Shown here: positions 11,932 through 23,145 of the stretch, one piece after another | How the letters are laid out: each line of letters begins with the position of its first letter | Position numbering within the stretch: the first letter of the stretch is position 1 | NCBI RefSeq assembly: GCF_910592395.1 | Contig: NC_088314.1 | Location: forward strand, 6,758,001 to 6,822,000 | Direction: 5' to 3' | Length of the DNA stretch: 64,000 bases | Origin: Lineus longissimus | Lineage: Eukaryota; Nemertea; Pilidiophora; Heteronemertea; Lineidae | Notes under the pieces: model-generated | Databases searched by the model: none | The model's input: only the letters and a program-made list of their open reading frames with translations | Told to the model about the DNA's origin: nothing | Program-made: the position numbers and the translations under genes

Positions 11932-13873
11932 ATGGCGGCTGTGGTGTTTCTTCCGCTTGTCCTCCTGGTCCTCGCGGCCTTCGCCTCTGTCCACGGCGAC
12001 CGAGACTTCATTGCAGCAGTATATCAGCACGCTCCGTACGATGCACGCGATGACAGACCGCCGATCGACGTATGGAAGCGGAATTTGGACATATACGAGG
12101 AACAGACAAGGATTGCTTCGAGAAAGGTGAAAAAGTGATCATGTAGATCTCTGGTGCTTTTGCGTAAGAGGCCTTGCCTTTGTTTCATTGGATTAGGGCA
12201 ATTCCAACGTAGGCCTGCCCATGTACGACTTGTAATTATATACACCGTTTTCAACTGATTGAGTTCAACTCTATGATAGCCACAGCCAAGGTTTATTTAA
12301 ACTGTATGTACTCGAGAGTGGTATCAACGAGCGCACATTTACAAAATTGTGTACTGCCCTCTCTGTAAATCTACACAATGCATTGCATTCGATGAGTATA
12401 TCCCTATCAATTTGACCTAATAAGGCCCAGTTGATAACTCAGTACAAAAATACATATCTCAAAAAGTTCAAATGATGTCAATGTCATACAATACATGTAT
12501 GTTCCAACTGACCACATTTTTTATCAGGCCCCTTATTGATATTTCAGAAAGCTGATATCATTGTCTTCCCCGAAGTCGGCCTCACCGGTAACTTCAAAAC
12601 GTTGATGGCATTCAGCAGGGACAAGCTACAAGCGTTAAGCTCAGAATGTCCGGACCCGGAATTAGAGAACTGGACCCCTTGCGACCAACCCAAGTTGTAC
12701 AAGGCGTACCCTCTCGCTCGTCTCAGCTGCATGGCACAAGAAAACAGCATCTACGTGGTGGCGGACCTCATCACTTCTCATTCGTGTGTCGGCGAACACG
12801 GCTGCCCAGCCGACGATAGATACAGCCGCAACACGGCTGTGGTGTTCGACAGAACTGGCAAACTCATCCTGAGATACTTCAAAACGCATCTCTTCTTCGA
12901 GAGTATCAACAACTCCCCGCGAGAACCACAGATCCCCGTGTTCGATACCGACTTCGGGAGATTCGGCCTCTGCATCTGTTTTGATTCTGTTTTCAAATTC
13001 CCCATCGTTGACTTGATCCAAAAAGCGGGTATCAAGAATGTCCTGTTTCTGACATTTTGGGTTGACGCGCTGCAGCCTGCACTACCCTGGCAGCAAGGGT
13101 TTGCAGCTGGAAATAACGTGAATTTCTTCGCATCTAACACTCACGGTCCGGTTACCACCGGTGGTGGTATTTTCTCCGGTAAGGACGTCCTGGCATCGTC
13201 CCACGGCGAAACTGCCCTCCAGATAGCTACAGTTCCAGTTGCTGGCCCGAGCAAGGGAGACCATGGACACAAGTGCAACCAATGCGGATGCACGGAAAGC
13301 GACCCTGCAGCCAAATACAAATTCAGACCTGAACCAGAAGATACGTTTCTTCGACAGTCACAGATTTTTGCAAAAGTAATGAAATTCACGCCACTCGTCT
13401 CAAATCATGATACTCTCACCATATGTGATAATGACTTATGTTGTACCCTGTCCTACAAAATCCGCGCCAATCCAAATGAAGAGCTGTACGCCTTTGGTAT
13501 AGCAAGTGGCCTGAACGCACTCAACGAGAGTTCCCTCATCCCGACCAAGAAACCCAACCTCCAGCATAAATTGTTCGGGCAGATCTGTGCCCTTATGAAG
13601 TGTCCGGAGCAAGACAGGAGCAAATGTGGTACGTTTTCACTAGACGCCACCACTACCTTTGACAACTTTGACATATCAGGAAATTTCTCTTCCCAATCCA
13701 TGTACCCATCCGTGGTCAATTCCGGCATGACTTTCCCCGAGAGTGACGAATGGCATCATTGTTCAACTTGTGGCCGGCTATGGAGCGAGAACGGCACAAA
13801 ACGTCCCCTGGTGGCAGCATACTTTTTAGGAAGGGCGTACGAGAGAGACGAACTAGATCCGAGACAACAATAG
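11932..13873 (+). CDS. Vanin/biotinidase-family amidohydrolase (pantetheinase-like)
   Basis: Secreted nitrilase-superfamily amidase of the vanin/biotinidase branch, which hydrolyses pantetheine to pantothenate and cysteamine or releases biotin. Two exons: 11932-12126 and 12548-13873, joined in phase 0, give 506 residues, like vertebrate members. A signal peptide is clear (about residues 1-22, AALA-type hydrophobic core ending VHGD). The nitrilase triad is present: Glu74 in FPEVGL, Lys177 in YFKTHL and Cys209 in CICFDS. The C-terminal base domain carries family cysteines (DNDLCCTLSYK, CALMKC, CSTCGRLWS). No C-terminal hydrophobic tail follows the last residues (DELDPRQQ), so a GPI anchor is unlikely and the protein is probably soluble. 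Pantetheinase versus biotinidase specificity cannot be decided here. Confidence 0.92.
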
Positions 13874-14394
13874 ATATCTTGTCATGAACTTGCACTCAAG
13901 GAGAAAGCCGGAAGTGCATTACAGCGGAGTTCATACGACAAATGAAGCAGTTAAAAGTCACAAAATTCATCGTAACCTCGAGGACAAAAATTCATTTCGT
14001 AAAAAAGGTCCATAACGACCTGATAGCATGTGAAGGATAATTGGGGCACGCAAACATGACGGCGGTATCCTCCTGGTCATGGTGTTCTACAAGACAAAAA
14101 ATTACTTTCAAAAATATGTAGAGCGATTTTTATTAATTTCACATTTATCTTATAATTATCACATCAAATTGTTGGCAACTGAAAAGCCATGTTAAAGCTA
14201 CATGAGCCTGTTCATGCATGCTAAGCTGAGTTACAGATGTATGTTTATCATTTTGGCAAAGGACCTTTCTTCTATAGATCACAGTCCTCAACCAGTCATC
14301 GAACAATAGGGAAGTTAACTCTTCCAGAGGGACACTGATTCCAGATACACCAAAATCACCGCGACGAATGCATCATTATTGATTTCATTGCCTC
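13874..14394. other. Convergent 3' intergenic region
   Basis: Tail-to-tail spacer between the vanin-like gene (+) and CNBD2 (-). It probably holds both 3' UTRs. No RNA gene or repeat was recognised. Confidence 0.4.
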
Positions 14395-17300
14395 TTAATG
14401 GTCCATTCGAGATCTTCGCCTTGCCAAGACCTCCGATAACGTTGCGTCCTTGTAAGTATCCCAGTTTAGTCTTGTCAAGAGACTGTTCTTCAGTTCTGCG
14501 TCGCTTGGATAGGGTGATATCTGAAACGATGAAGAACAGTTTTAAATTCGTTTTTTTCTTCAAATGTCCTAGAAATGTCGGAACGAATCTGTTACACTCA
14601 GTATTTACATGTATGAGGCTAATCCATAATTTGACGAAATAATCCTTGGCAGGGGAATTGGTATTGACAAAGTGTAGTGATTATTTACTCAGAACAAGCA
14701 CAGCATTGAAATTCCGGGAATTCCATTTTGATCCCAATGCTTTGACTTCAGTACCCACTCGGAACTCGCCAAATATGAGGTGAGAGAAAACCACGAACTC
14801 GGGGACGTCAGGCGTCCAGACGCAGAGATCCCGAGACGCATTAGGGACGAGCTCGTTTGGAAGTGCCAGTTCAATGGTAGGGCACTTTCAACAGAACTGA
14901 AACAGTTCATGAAGCCTGCTGGCATCGACAACAAATTTGGGAGTTTTTGCAAAGCCCCCAAAACGTCTCCACGTGAAAGCCTATCCTAATGTTCGACTTC
15001 GTTATCGGGAGGTTAACCATGGGGAGAAAGATGTTCACATTGGCGTTTCGCCGGGGGATTTGCGAAAACTCCCTTTTGCTCACCTGAGTCCTTAGACCCC
15101 GAAAGAGTTCCGGTGGGCAGTGTTCGCGGTAGAACTTCTTATTGAGTAGAATGCATTCAGATCCATTACTTACTAGGCACATACTGGGCTGGTTGTCGAA
15201 CACTAAGGTTTCCAAACCCTGTAACAGAAGGAAAAAGCGAAATGACTTAGCGTGGCCGTCGATTTGATTAATAATAAAAATTTGAGGGTTTGTAGATTAA
15301 GTAGGAGGACGCGTAGAACGACACTATCTCACTCCATCCTATCAATCATTTGTATAGCTACATGTGGTATAACATACCCAAAATGTTCAAATATTTGGTG
15401 GGCTTTGTTTTCAAGTCCCACTTGTATTTTTACTCACAAACACAGATCCTTTTGTGAGTGTCCGTACGTGGACGAACTGTGGGTTCAGGTCAGCTTCTGT
15501 GAGTTGATGTTCTCGCTGTTTGGCGGCTGCATCCAAGTCGTCAAGAAATGTCCGCCGTTCGCCAGGATCATCGTTTTCGTCTTGAACCTTGACCTTTGAC
15601 TCCACCGTATTCTGTTGTTGTTTGCTTTTTCGTCTCGGTTTCTTACCGTCAGCTGTCGATGCCTACAGCGTGTACGAGTAAAGAAATCGTAAGCTTTTTT
15701 TAACTTTCTTACATCGCAAAAATAGCACGAAAAGTTTGTGAATTAATATTTTAATAACTTATAAAGCGATTGAAACAATAACTTGCTGTACATCTAACAT
15801 TGTTACCAGTCACGCCTAACTTGACGCCGCCAGTTTCGATTTAGAAAACCTCGATATCGACAGTATGTGTACATTTGTTGTGACATACATGTGAATACGA
15901 TCTGATGAAGTTTTTTTGCTTCTTTGTTTGTGATATAGAACTGAAATTTGAAAATTACCACATTCTTTGAATCTGCTTTGTCGTCCTTGGTGAGTTCCGC
16001 CACTGACGTCTTTGGTCGTCTGTCTGTCCTATCCGTCAAGCTCACTGAGTCCGTTTTCTTGCCTTTCCCGAACCGTGCAGTGTGTGGTCGGATGTTTAGA
16101 GCCACTTTGCTGTTCGTTTTTCCATGTTTGACCTCACATTCTTTGTCACCACTTGCCATGTCAGTATCGTCTTGAATGTGGATTCCTTGCAAAAAAATAG
16201 GTTGGTAAGATTGGGGTGCAGCGTGATATAAAAATTCGGAATTTGAACTCGTGTCCTATATTTTGGAGTAAAGATCAAGCAGGAATCAAGTAATAATGCA
16301 CGATCCGTATCCTGGTATAGTGAAATTATTTTACGGAGCGTGAACTCAACGATAACTTGCGCTCACGGCTCAATTCAGATTTCATATCTTTACAAAAATT
16401 CACTTATAACTTTTTCTCAAATTTTAGAAAATGTTTTTGAATGCCTACCTGTTATATTAATCTCTGTGATATACTTGATAGCCTGCTCCTGATCATCATC
16501 TGGGCCATAAGGTAGAGGATGAAAGATATTTTCTTTCGCGATGTAGGCATCATACTGGTTGTTCTTGAAGGCTGTGAATGCCTCACGTCTCTTTGATTTG
16601 ACAGATATGGTGCCAGTGCGTGCATTTATGTTCGGCTTCATTTTGACAAGTTTCTTTAGGACGTTTACACTTCCCTGTAATGGTAAATGATCCACACTTT
16701 GGGATTGGAAGCATTTCATCTTTTCACGAAACAGTTTAGATGTTTTTTACCTTGGTTGTTTCGTGAAAAGATTCATATTTTGATACGTATTATCGAACAG
16801 ATGAACCTCCTTAAGGAACACTCTGAGATAATTGCAATGGGTTGCGTGCCCTGCCACATGTGACCAGGCAAAATAATGAGCAGACTTTAAGAGCTTATAT
16901 AGTAGTCAACTCACCGATTTGACGATAAAGATCCAGTTTGACAGGTTTGTGTCTATGGTAAGCACTGCATCGCGTCTGTAAATAGAGTTATTTTGGTAAA
17001 ATTAATAGAGTCGACAATGATGGCGATTTTGAACCACGTCGAAGAAAAACGCGCTAAAGATGTCGCTACTATCACCGACTACAAAAACAAGTAAAATACA
17101 TGAATCAATTGATTTAGTAATAGTAGGGTTCATTTGTTGTAATGAAAAGGGTATAAACGGAATACTCATGCTCAGAACACCCTCCGAAACAGGCATCAAA
17201 GGTTCCATGGTGTAATGGTTATAGTGGGACTTTGAATCCCGCGATCCGTAATCAAATCTCCGTGGAACCTACTTTTGCCAGCTCATGATGCGTATGATAC

Positions 17301-20300
17301 AAATTTCATGTATTCTTTAACAACTTTATTTTTCCTTTGATGACAATTCCATGTTTATTTTTTGCCTCATGGCCACGTAGGTTACAGGGTGGCAAGACAT
17401 TATGATCAACTACTAGCAAGAAACGACTCACTTAAAGAAACTGAAGACGAACGTTTTTGGATCATTAACCAGCAAATCCCTCGGCCATCCATCCAAAAAC
17501 TTGAGTCCTCTGAAAGGGTGAATTGGAAACTGTTTATGCCAGTAGAATGAAGAAAATTTACATAATATTTTGTATGATAAATTCCCCACGGCGACTTTTC
17601 GTCACAAAATTTGAGTTATAAAGTCAAATCCAATGTCTCAAAAAGAAAATTTGTTCAGATGACGTATCACAATCAGCACTTGTGCGCATGGACCCTAAGA
17701 ATCTTTTTTCAGAGCATCCAATGAGAATATTTTATCTGCGGCCATATTAACGCGTTAGGCGCATGAGATTTAACATGTCCGCTACCTCATAAACGTCTCA
17801 TGGTCTGGATCGTTGATCGTTCTACTTCCTCCCACCATGAAGATGCGTTCATACGCCTGCAAGAAACAATATAGAAATGAAGTCATATTATATAGTCACG
17901 GTCAGTTCGCGGTCTTTATTTTTTTCGATTTATTGACATCATGATAATGAAGGACACCGGCTCAACTCGACAAAGCTATCCCCGCTGCATATATCTTCTT
18001 TTTTTTTCATTTTGTCCACGCATGCGACAATACATGTATCTTTGTACGTGGCACTGAACCATGCTTTTAGTGCACAGACGTACATGTTGACAAACGTACA
18101 TGTATCATAAATACAGGTCATGTAAACGAATATTTCTACGTACCTCGTCCGAAATGACCAGCATTTCTATGTAGTCTTTGGCGATGACCGTCGACTGTCT
18201 AGCTGACTGGTTCACAATGGCCAGTTCCTGAAAAACAAAGGCTTGAAGGTAAAGTAGCAACTCATATGGGTGTATCAATTTGGTCAATATTATATCTTTT
18301 CACTATTTCCGGCTACCCCGTGGTCTGTCGTGTATCTTCGCGACAGGTTACTACCTTTTGTGTGTAATCCTTAGTCAGGGCATGATAAGAAGCAGAGAAT
18401 ATCAGTTTTTTGTGTTATTCTAAGGGCTGTGAGTTCCTTGAAACCATTGAACGTCAGTTCGTACCGGGTTTGTATCGAGAGATGCAAAATATGGGTTCTA
18501 TCCGGGTTCGAACTCGTGCCTGTACTGCAAGATAGACTCTAGCAGTGTGTACACAAGGCTATACGAGGCTCCCTATTAATTTTTTTCCTTTAGGACAGAT
18601 TCTTATGCCTTGTGATTGCAAGAGATAACATCAGCTGTCATTTTTGTTTCTGAAATGGAAAGTGACAGTTCACGAACCCCGAAGCTATCGCCGCGATGTA
18701 GGAAACACACGGTCCTCGCCTCCTGTTTGTCGTCTGCCAAGATACAAACTACCACTGAAAAAAAAGAAGAAAATAGCAGTTTAAAAATGGTCTGCATGGA
18801 TCAGTACTGTAACAAACTAAGTTCTCAGTGAGCCGAAGTTGGTGTGAGAAAAAAGGAAAATTTCAAAAACAAATTCAAATAAGCATGCATGCATCGTACA
18901 TACATGTATAAACTTACCTGTTCCGTAGAGAATGAAGTAAAATGCGTATGGAGGGTCGTTCTCTCGAACTATTATACGCTTGGCGTCAAAACTAAAACAA
19001 AGAAGGAACGCCGTGAAAAAACAATTTTGAAGCTGCGAAAAAGATAGAGGTCATTGGTTCCGCTTAATAGAACAGACTAAAATTGGGCCATGGTTACCTT
19101 GAGGGGCTTCAGGCCGTCACTTCACCCCTATCACAGGAATGAACATGGTCCGCTTACTGTAGAACGTCACGACTTACAGTGCGTACATGGTGGTCTGTCA
19201 TTGGAATCACCACTCTGGTTATTGTAAGAGTTTTCGATAAATCTGCTTTTTTCAAGTACCTTCATTCGTGCTGCTATTTTTTTCGTGTTTACCTTTGAAA
19301 TGATCCCCACTGGGCCAGTCTCATTTGCATTCGCACGGGGTAGTCTGCGATTGCTGGAACACTTCTCAGGGCGATCATGGCCTGAAGTAAAGAAGAAGCA
19401 ATCTATCACAATGATTCTTAGCTGTTTAACATTCACCAAAAGTAATATTTGAGGAAGAACAGGCGAGGTCGTGTGTGAGTCTGTGTGATTAGTTTTCGAG
19501 AGATTTTAAAACATTCCTTACGTAATAGATCTCTTGTTCAGTCCTGTATTCAGGTCTCTTCGTCAGAATTCTTCTTGCTTCACTTGACATGCGCATCTGA
19601 AATACAAATGGGCACCATTATCATGACCACTGAACGTAGACTTCTGCGCAGCCACGGAACTAGATTTATGACATCATTCCGTGACAGCCAATACAGGCCG
19701 CCATTTTGGACCCGCTACCCGATTCTCCGAGTCGATCACAGGTTTGTGAATACAATCCTAAAACTTTGGCATTACACATTCTTTACAGTATTCTTGACAT
19801 TTCTCTTTTGGATACATGGAGGCTCTATTTTATCATTTTGGCAAATCCGGCTTACCTGTTTGTTTGCTTTGAAATCCGACGGATCAAAGAAAAGATAGTG
19901 ATCCCTGTTGATGCCGAGAGATGCACTCTGATCGATCTGTTCCACTTGTTTTGTGTAGGGGGTTCCAGCGTAATCGCTGGAAGGGAACGTGGTTTAACAA
20001 ATCTTATGAAATGATGACGTTCTTGGTGTACCTTTACTGCATTTCTAGTCGTAGACCTGCGCCACTTGCAATACACATTAACTCTTGGGGTAAATTACAG
20101 TCGTCTGATGACAACTTCGATTCAACCGAACCGACGAATGTTTTCGCATTGATATCGTTTGGTCTCGACTTAAAAACTTAAACTTAAATTACGAATATAT
20201 GTGTCTCTTACCATGTTTTGATGTGATCCTCTAGCATCCATCTCCCCATCATTATGACTCTGGTTGCCAACCGCCATTTTGGAAGAAGGCTTTCCTAAAA

Positions 20301-20618
20301 AAAGAAGATAAACATTAGCTGATCACTCGAACGAAGATGGATATTCATTCACATGCTTCGAAGGTTCACATTTATTTGTATTGCCCTCTCCGGCCAATTC
20401 TGTTACATGACAGATATTTCGAGAGAAAAAGCAATCCCAATTGCCGAGTTCCCTCAGTCACATGATTTCCCCTTCCTACGGGCTGCTAATGGGCCAATTA
20501 CCTTCTGCACTATGTGTCCTGGTTGTGGGAGAGAATGTTTATGACCCAACGGAGAACCTCTTCTAAAACTCCCAACACTGCTAGAATCGTCTGTAATCCA
20601 CTTCACGTTAAGAGCCAT
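14395..20618 (-). CDS. CNBD2: Cyclic nucleotide-binding domain-containing protein 2
   Basis: Intracellular protein with tandem cyclic-nucleotide-binding folds; the mammalian orthologue is testis-expressed and needed for sperm flagellum formation. Fifteen minus-strand exons, all phases closing: 20618-20502, 20294-20212, 19976-19856, 19596-19522, 19381-19293, 18991-18918, 18754-18678, 18227-18144, 17856-17786, 16975-16915, 16674-16449, 16185-15959, 15662-15438, 15218-15084 and 14520-14395. They give 596 residues, close to the mammalian length. Domain 1: IIVRENDPPYAFYFILYG, then HRGDSFGELAIVNQSARQST, keeping the phosphate-cassette Gly-Glu and Arg. Domain 2: NWIFIVKSGSVNVLKKL, then about 150 charged residues, then KGSVFGLETLVFDNQPS, which lacks the Glu/Arg pair. 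The C-terminus has the family-like ISPYPSDAELK ... NWDTYKDAT ... VLARR. The start ATG (20618) has an in-frame TAA 24 bases upstream. The donor after exon 18754-18678 (GGG/GTTCGT) is weak, chosen because it restores FGELA. Confidence 0.85.
14680..14996 (-). other. Unexplained open stretch in last CNBD2 intron
   Basis: Between the last two CNBD2 exons the minus strand carries a frame with protein-like composition (WTPDVPEFVVFSHLIFGEFR...) ending at about 14689. A TGA interrupts it upstream, after LHELFQFC. CNBD2 phases close without it, so it is not needed by that gene. It could be a fossil exon, a transposon scrap or chance. Confidence 0.2.
17201..17270 (+). pseudogene. tRNA-Gln(TTG)-like pseudogene
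   Basis: Seventy bases strongly resemble a eukaryotic cytosolic tRNA-Gln. The acceptor stem GGTTCCA/TGGAACC is perfect, the A-box region TGGTGTAATGG is intact, and the anticodon arm has loop CTTTGAA (anticodon TTG). The D-arm 3' side is about two bases short and pairs poorly. The T-arm (CCGTA / CTCCG) has three mismatches, and the B box is degenerate (GTAATCAAATC). It lies in a CNBD2 intron on the opposite strand. Probably a dead tRNA copy or the head of a tRNA-derived SINE rather than a working gene. Confidence 0.7.
18485..18585 (-). repeat. tRNA-derived SINE-like fragment
   Basis: On the minus strand an A-box-like TAGCCTTGTG is followed about 45 bases later by GAGTTCGAACCCGG, an excellent pol III B box/T-arm. 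The anticodon region does not form a convincing tRNA, so a tRNA-derived SINE remnant in a CNBD2 intron is preferred. Confidence 0.5.
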
Positions 20619-20624
20619 TGCTTT

Positions 20625-20632
20625 TGACGTCA
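20625..20632. promoter_or_regulatory. Palindromic cAMP response element TGACGTCA
   Basis: A perfect 8-base CRE lies just upstream (6 bases) of the CNBD2 start codon. CREB/CREM bind this word, and CREM drives many testis genes. Its position inside the likely 5' UTR means the functional claim is inference. Confidence 0.4.
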
Positions 20633-22044
20633 ACGATAGTTAAATTATCCTTTCAGAATGAACTGTCAAATATCCCAATCCAAAACCCATCACCATATGA
20701 CACTGTATATCTTACAAGTTCAGTCATTAACTTTTAAAGCCTTTACTTGCAATAAAGTTCGAAGAATCTTTCATTAGAATGAAATAATCAAGCTACCACA
20801 GGAAAAATATCTATCACGACATTATCATCATAACCAAAGGAATCGAAAAGTAAAATGAATTGGATTTCTACCGGTAGAAAGCAAAATAGCCATCCAATTC
20901 AGAACACAGCAAACAATTTAAAACCTTGCCAAATATTTGGATGTTAGAATTTGAATTTGGACGATTAAAATATGAATGCTTTTTCGATCACTTGACCTCA
21001 AAACCAATAAGCTATCACAACAATCATAACTAAAACTAAATCTATTTTGTCTATATCAATAAAACATGATCTACTTTTTGTCAGATTTTTTCAAGACACA
21101 CAATAGTTTAGTGGACAACTGGTAGGTGTGGACACCCTGAAGACCGCTTCAAGGTGGATAGTAGCTATCATGTTCCTGACGCAGCATCCACCAGTACATA
21201 TAAACATGAAACTCAAATAACGCTCTAAGAATGCTTGGCCATTAATTGGAGCAAGGTAGTCATGACAATTGGTGATGCTAGTGCAAAGAGGTGATTGTTG
21301 TAATGACGACTGAAGATGCTAGTGGAAAACGGCGCGCGCGATCGTAATCATGACAACCGCGCTGGTTTCCCTCTGTAGTGGAACCAATCCTTTCATGGAT
21401 TCTTAGCACTGTCTTCGAAAAAGCGCTATAGGGTGAATTATCGGTTATGTGTACCCGATGATGTTTAGGCCAACAAGCATTGTCGGACAAGATAGCTTGC
21501 TTGTTCTAAAGCGAACACGGGTAAATATTATATCTAGAGCTTTCAATTGTATGATCAAAATAAAGGATTCACATTACGAGATAAATTCAAACCAAAGGAA
21601 TTTCGTCGGCGTTCGAATATTGAGGACAATTCATGACAACGGTTGTTTACTTCCCATAATGAACACAAAGTACCTTTCTTTCTAGGACAAGACGAAAATC
21701 CCTAATCGAAACAAGAACGACATTCTACTCAAAAGGGAAAAAAACATTTGAGGCAAAAAATGGCTAAAGGCTATAAACCCGTCTTTCGCACGTTCTGCGG
21801 CTAGAGGGTTTGAGTTACAGCTAACCCAACAAGCTAATAGACTAACCAATAATAATATTTTCCATTTGGTGCACTTGTCCAAATCGGTCAACCATTCTTT
21901 AATCGTGCGCTATATATCACTGAACAAAAAGGTATAGGGTTTATTTAGACCTTATAAAATCAAACCGGGAATTAGATTTGTGATGACTGTGCCCTTGGGC
22001 GAGTAGACCCACACTGGATCTAGATCTGTTGTAAAGGCCTATTT
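20633..22044. other. Gene-poor AT-rich region
   Basis: Between CNBD2 and the PKA-motif ORF. It may contain further 3' exons of the latter (its donor at 22185 points here) and the CNBD2 promoter, but no exon, RNA or repeat was identified. Confidence 0.35.
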
Positions 22045-23145
22045 TCACTCTAACGTGTATTTATACCGCCGTGTAGAAGTTCTCCTCCGCAATTTATCAA
22101 CTGTTATTGTTCGATTTGCCCGCGTGATGGATGACCAAAAAAATTGGGGGCGAGTGTAGCTATATACACACGTAGCAAAACTTACTTTTCGATCCTCATC
22201 TGTATCCGAAGACATGGTGCGGTCCCAATTGCTCGACTCCAGTCTCCGCCGGCCCTTCTTCATCTTGGCCAAAGCCCTCACTTTATATCCCGCAGTGGCG
22301 GACCAAACATGCCCTCCACCCGAGATCCTCCGACCCCAAGGGGCGTCCAGCATCAGTCTGTTAATACTACTACTCCGTGAACCCGTGAAGACAGACCCTG
22401 AGCCTTCCAAAGATGACATCCTGTTGTATCCTTGGCCACTACCAAACGAGCTGTCTCGGCGCCTGCCGTACCCGACTTGTGAGGACTCGCCAGATAACAT
22501 AGAACCTCGCCGTATCTCTTGAGATTGCTTGTATCCCGGGGCATATGCGTATATCCTAGCTATATTGTCTCTTTTGATATCAACTGTATTAATTCCGCTC
22601 TGGTAGAACTGTGAGACACTACCTCTTTTATCACTTTTTTGTCTCTCGAACTGTTTGAGTTCTCCTAGGACGACGGTACACCTTCGGGTGGTTGCAGAAG
22701 AAGCTAAGGGTACGGAACCCTTATGCCTCTCTGGCATAGTCTCCGGGTGCACTGAGGCCCGTCGATCACCAGGGTATTGCTCAGTATCCTGGTCCAGCGG
22801 GGGCCCAACACACCCATTGATGTTTGTCCGTCGATCTAACATCAACGCCTTTTTAAGTCTAATGTTAACCATATCCTTGTTATTTGAACGGATTCCTTGA
22901 GACATGGAACCTCTCTTTTCACCAGAAAGGCATTTAACGTCACTTTTACGGTGGTCCTGATAAATGTAACTTCCTTTTGGTAGATCACGATCCTTACAAT
23001 TGTCTTTCGTGCAGCGTAGTCCGCCAAGAATCATTTCGCCAACGTCTGGAGAGCTAGAGGAGCATATCGAACCTGGTAACGGACTTGGTCCGTTGAAGAG
23101 AGCTCTGCCCTGAGTGGCTGTCTCGCCTTTCTCTCGTTCTTCCAT
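22045..23145 (-). CDS. Ser/Arg-rich protein with many PKA-type phosphosites
   Basis: No family was recognised. The 366-codon open frame starts at an ATG with an in-frame TAA only two codons upstream, so the start is credible. A good donor (AAAA/GTAAGT, exon end 22186) would cut it to 320 codons joined in phase 0 to an unseen exon; otherwise it runs to 22045. Composition is polar, with no signal peptide, membrane span or obvious fold. What stands out is repeated basophilic-kinase sites: KRGSMS, RRASV, RRCTV, KRGSVS, RRGSML, RRRDSS and RRISGG, spaced through the chain. This suggests a disordered, multiply phosphorylated protein. Whether it is one exon of a larger gene is unknown. Confidence 0.5.
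   Translation of the reverse strand: MEEREKGETATQGRALFNGPSPLPGSICSSSSPDVGEMILGGLRCTKDNCKDRDLPKGSYIYQDHRKSDVKCLSGEKRGSMSQGIRSNNKDMVNIRLKKALMLDRRTNINGCVGPPLDQDTEQYPGDRRASVHPETMPERHKGSVPLASSATTRRCTVVLGELKQFERQKSDKRGSVSQFYQSGINTVDIKRDNIARIYAYAPGYKQSQEIRRGSMLSGESSQVGYGRRRDSSFGSGQGYNRMSSLEGSGSVFTGSRSSSINRLMLDAPWGRRISGGGHVWSATAGYKVRALAKMKKGRRRLESSNWDRTMSSDTDEDRKVSFATCVYSYTRPQFFWSSITRANRTITVDKLRRRTSTRRYKYTLE

Noticed and set aside
14680-14996. Extra CNBD2 exon, or a selenocysteine TGA, between the last two exons
   Set aside because: Exon 15218-15084 joins 14520-14395 in phase and restores the family C-terminus; the TGA has no selenoprotein context.
17201-17270. Functional tRNA-Gln gene
   Set aside because: D-arm shortened, three T-stem mismatches and degenerate B box.
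22186-23145. 5' exon of CNBD2
   Set aside because: Its phase-0 donor cannot join the CNBD2 first exon in frame, and that exon has its own ATG behind an in-frame stop.
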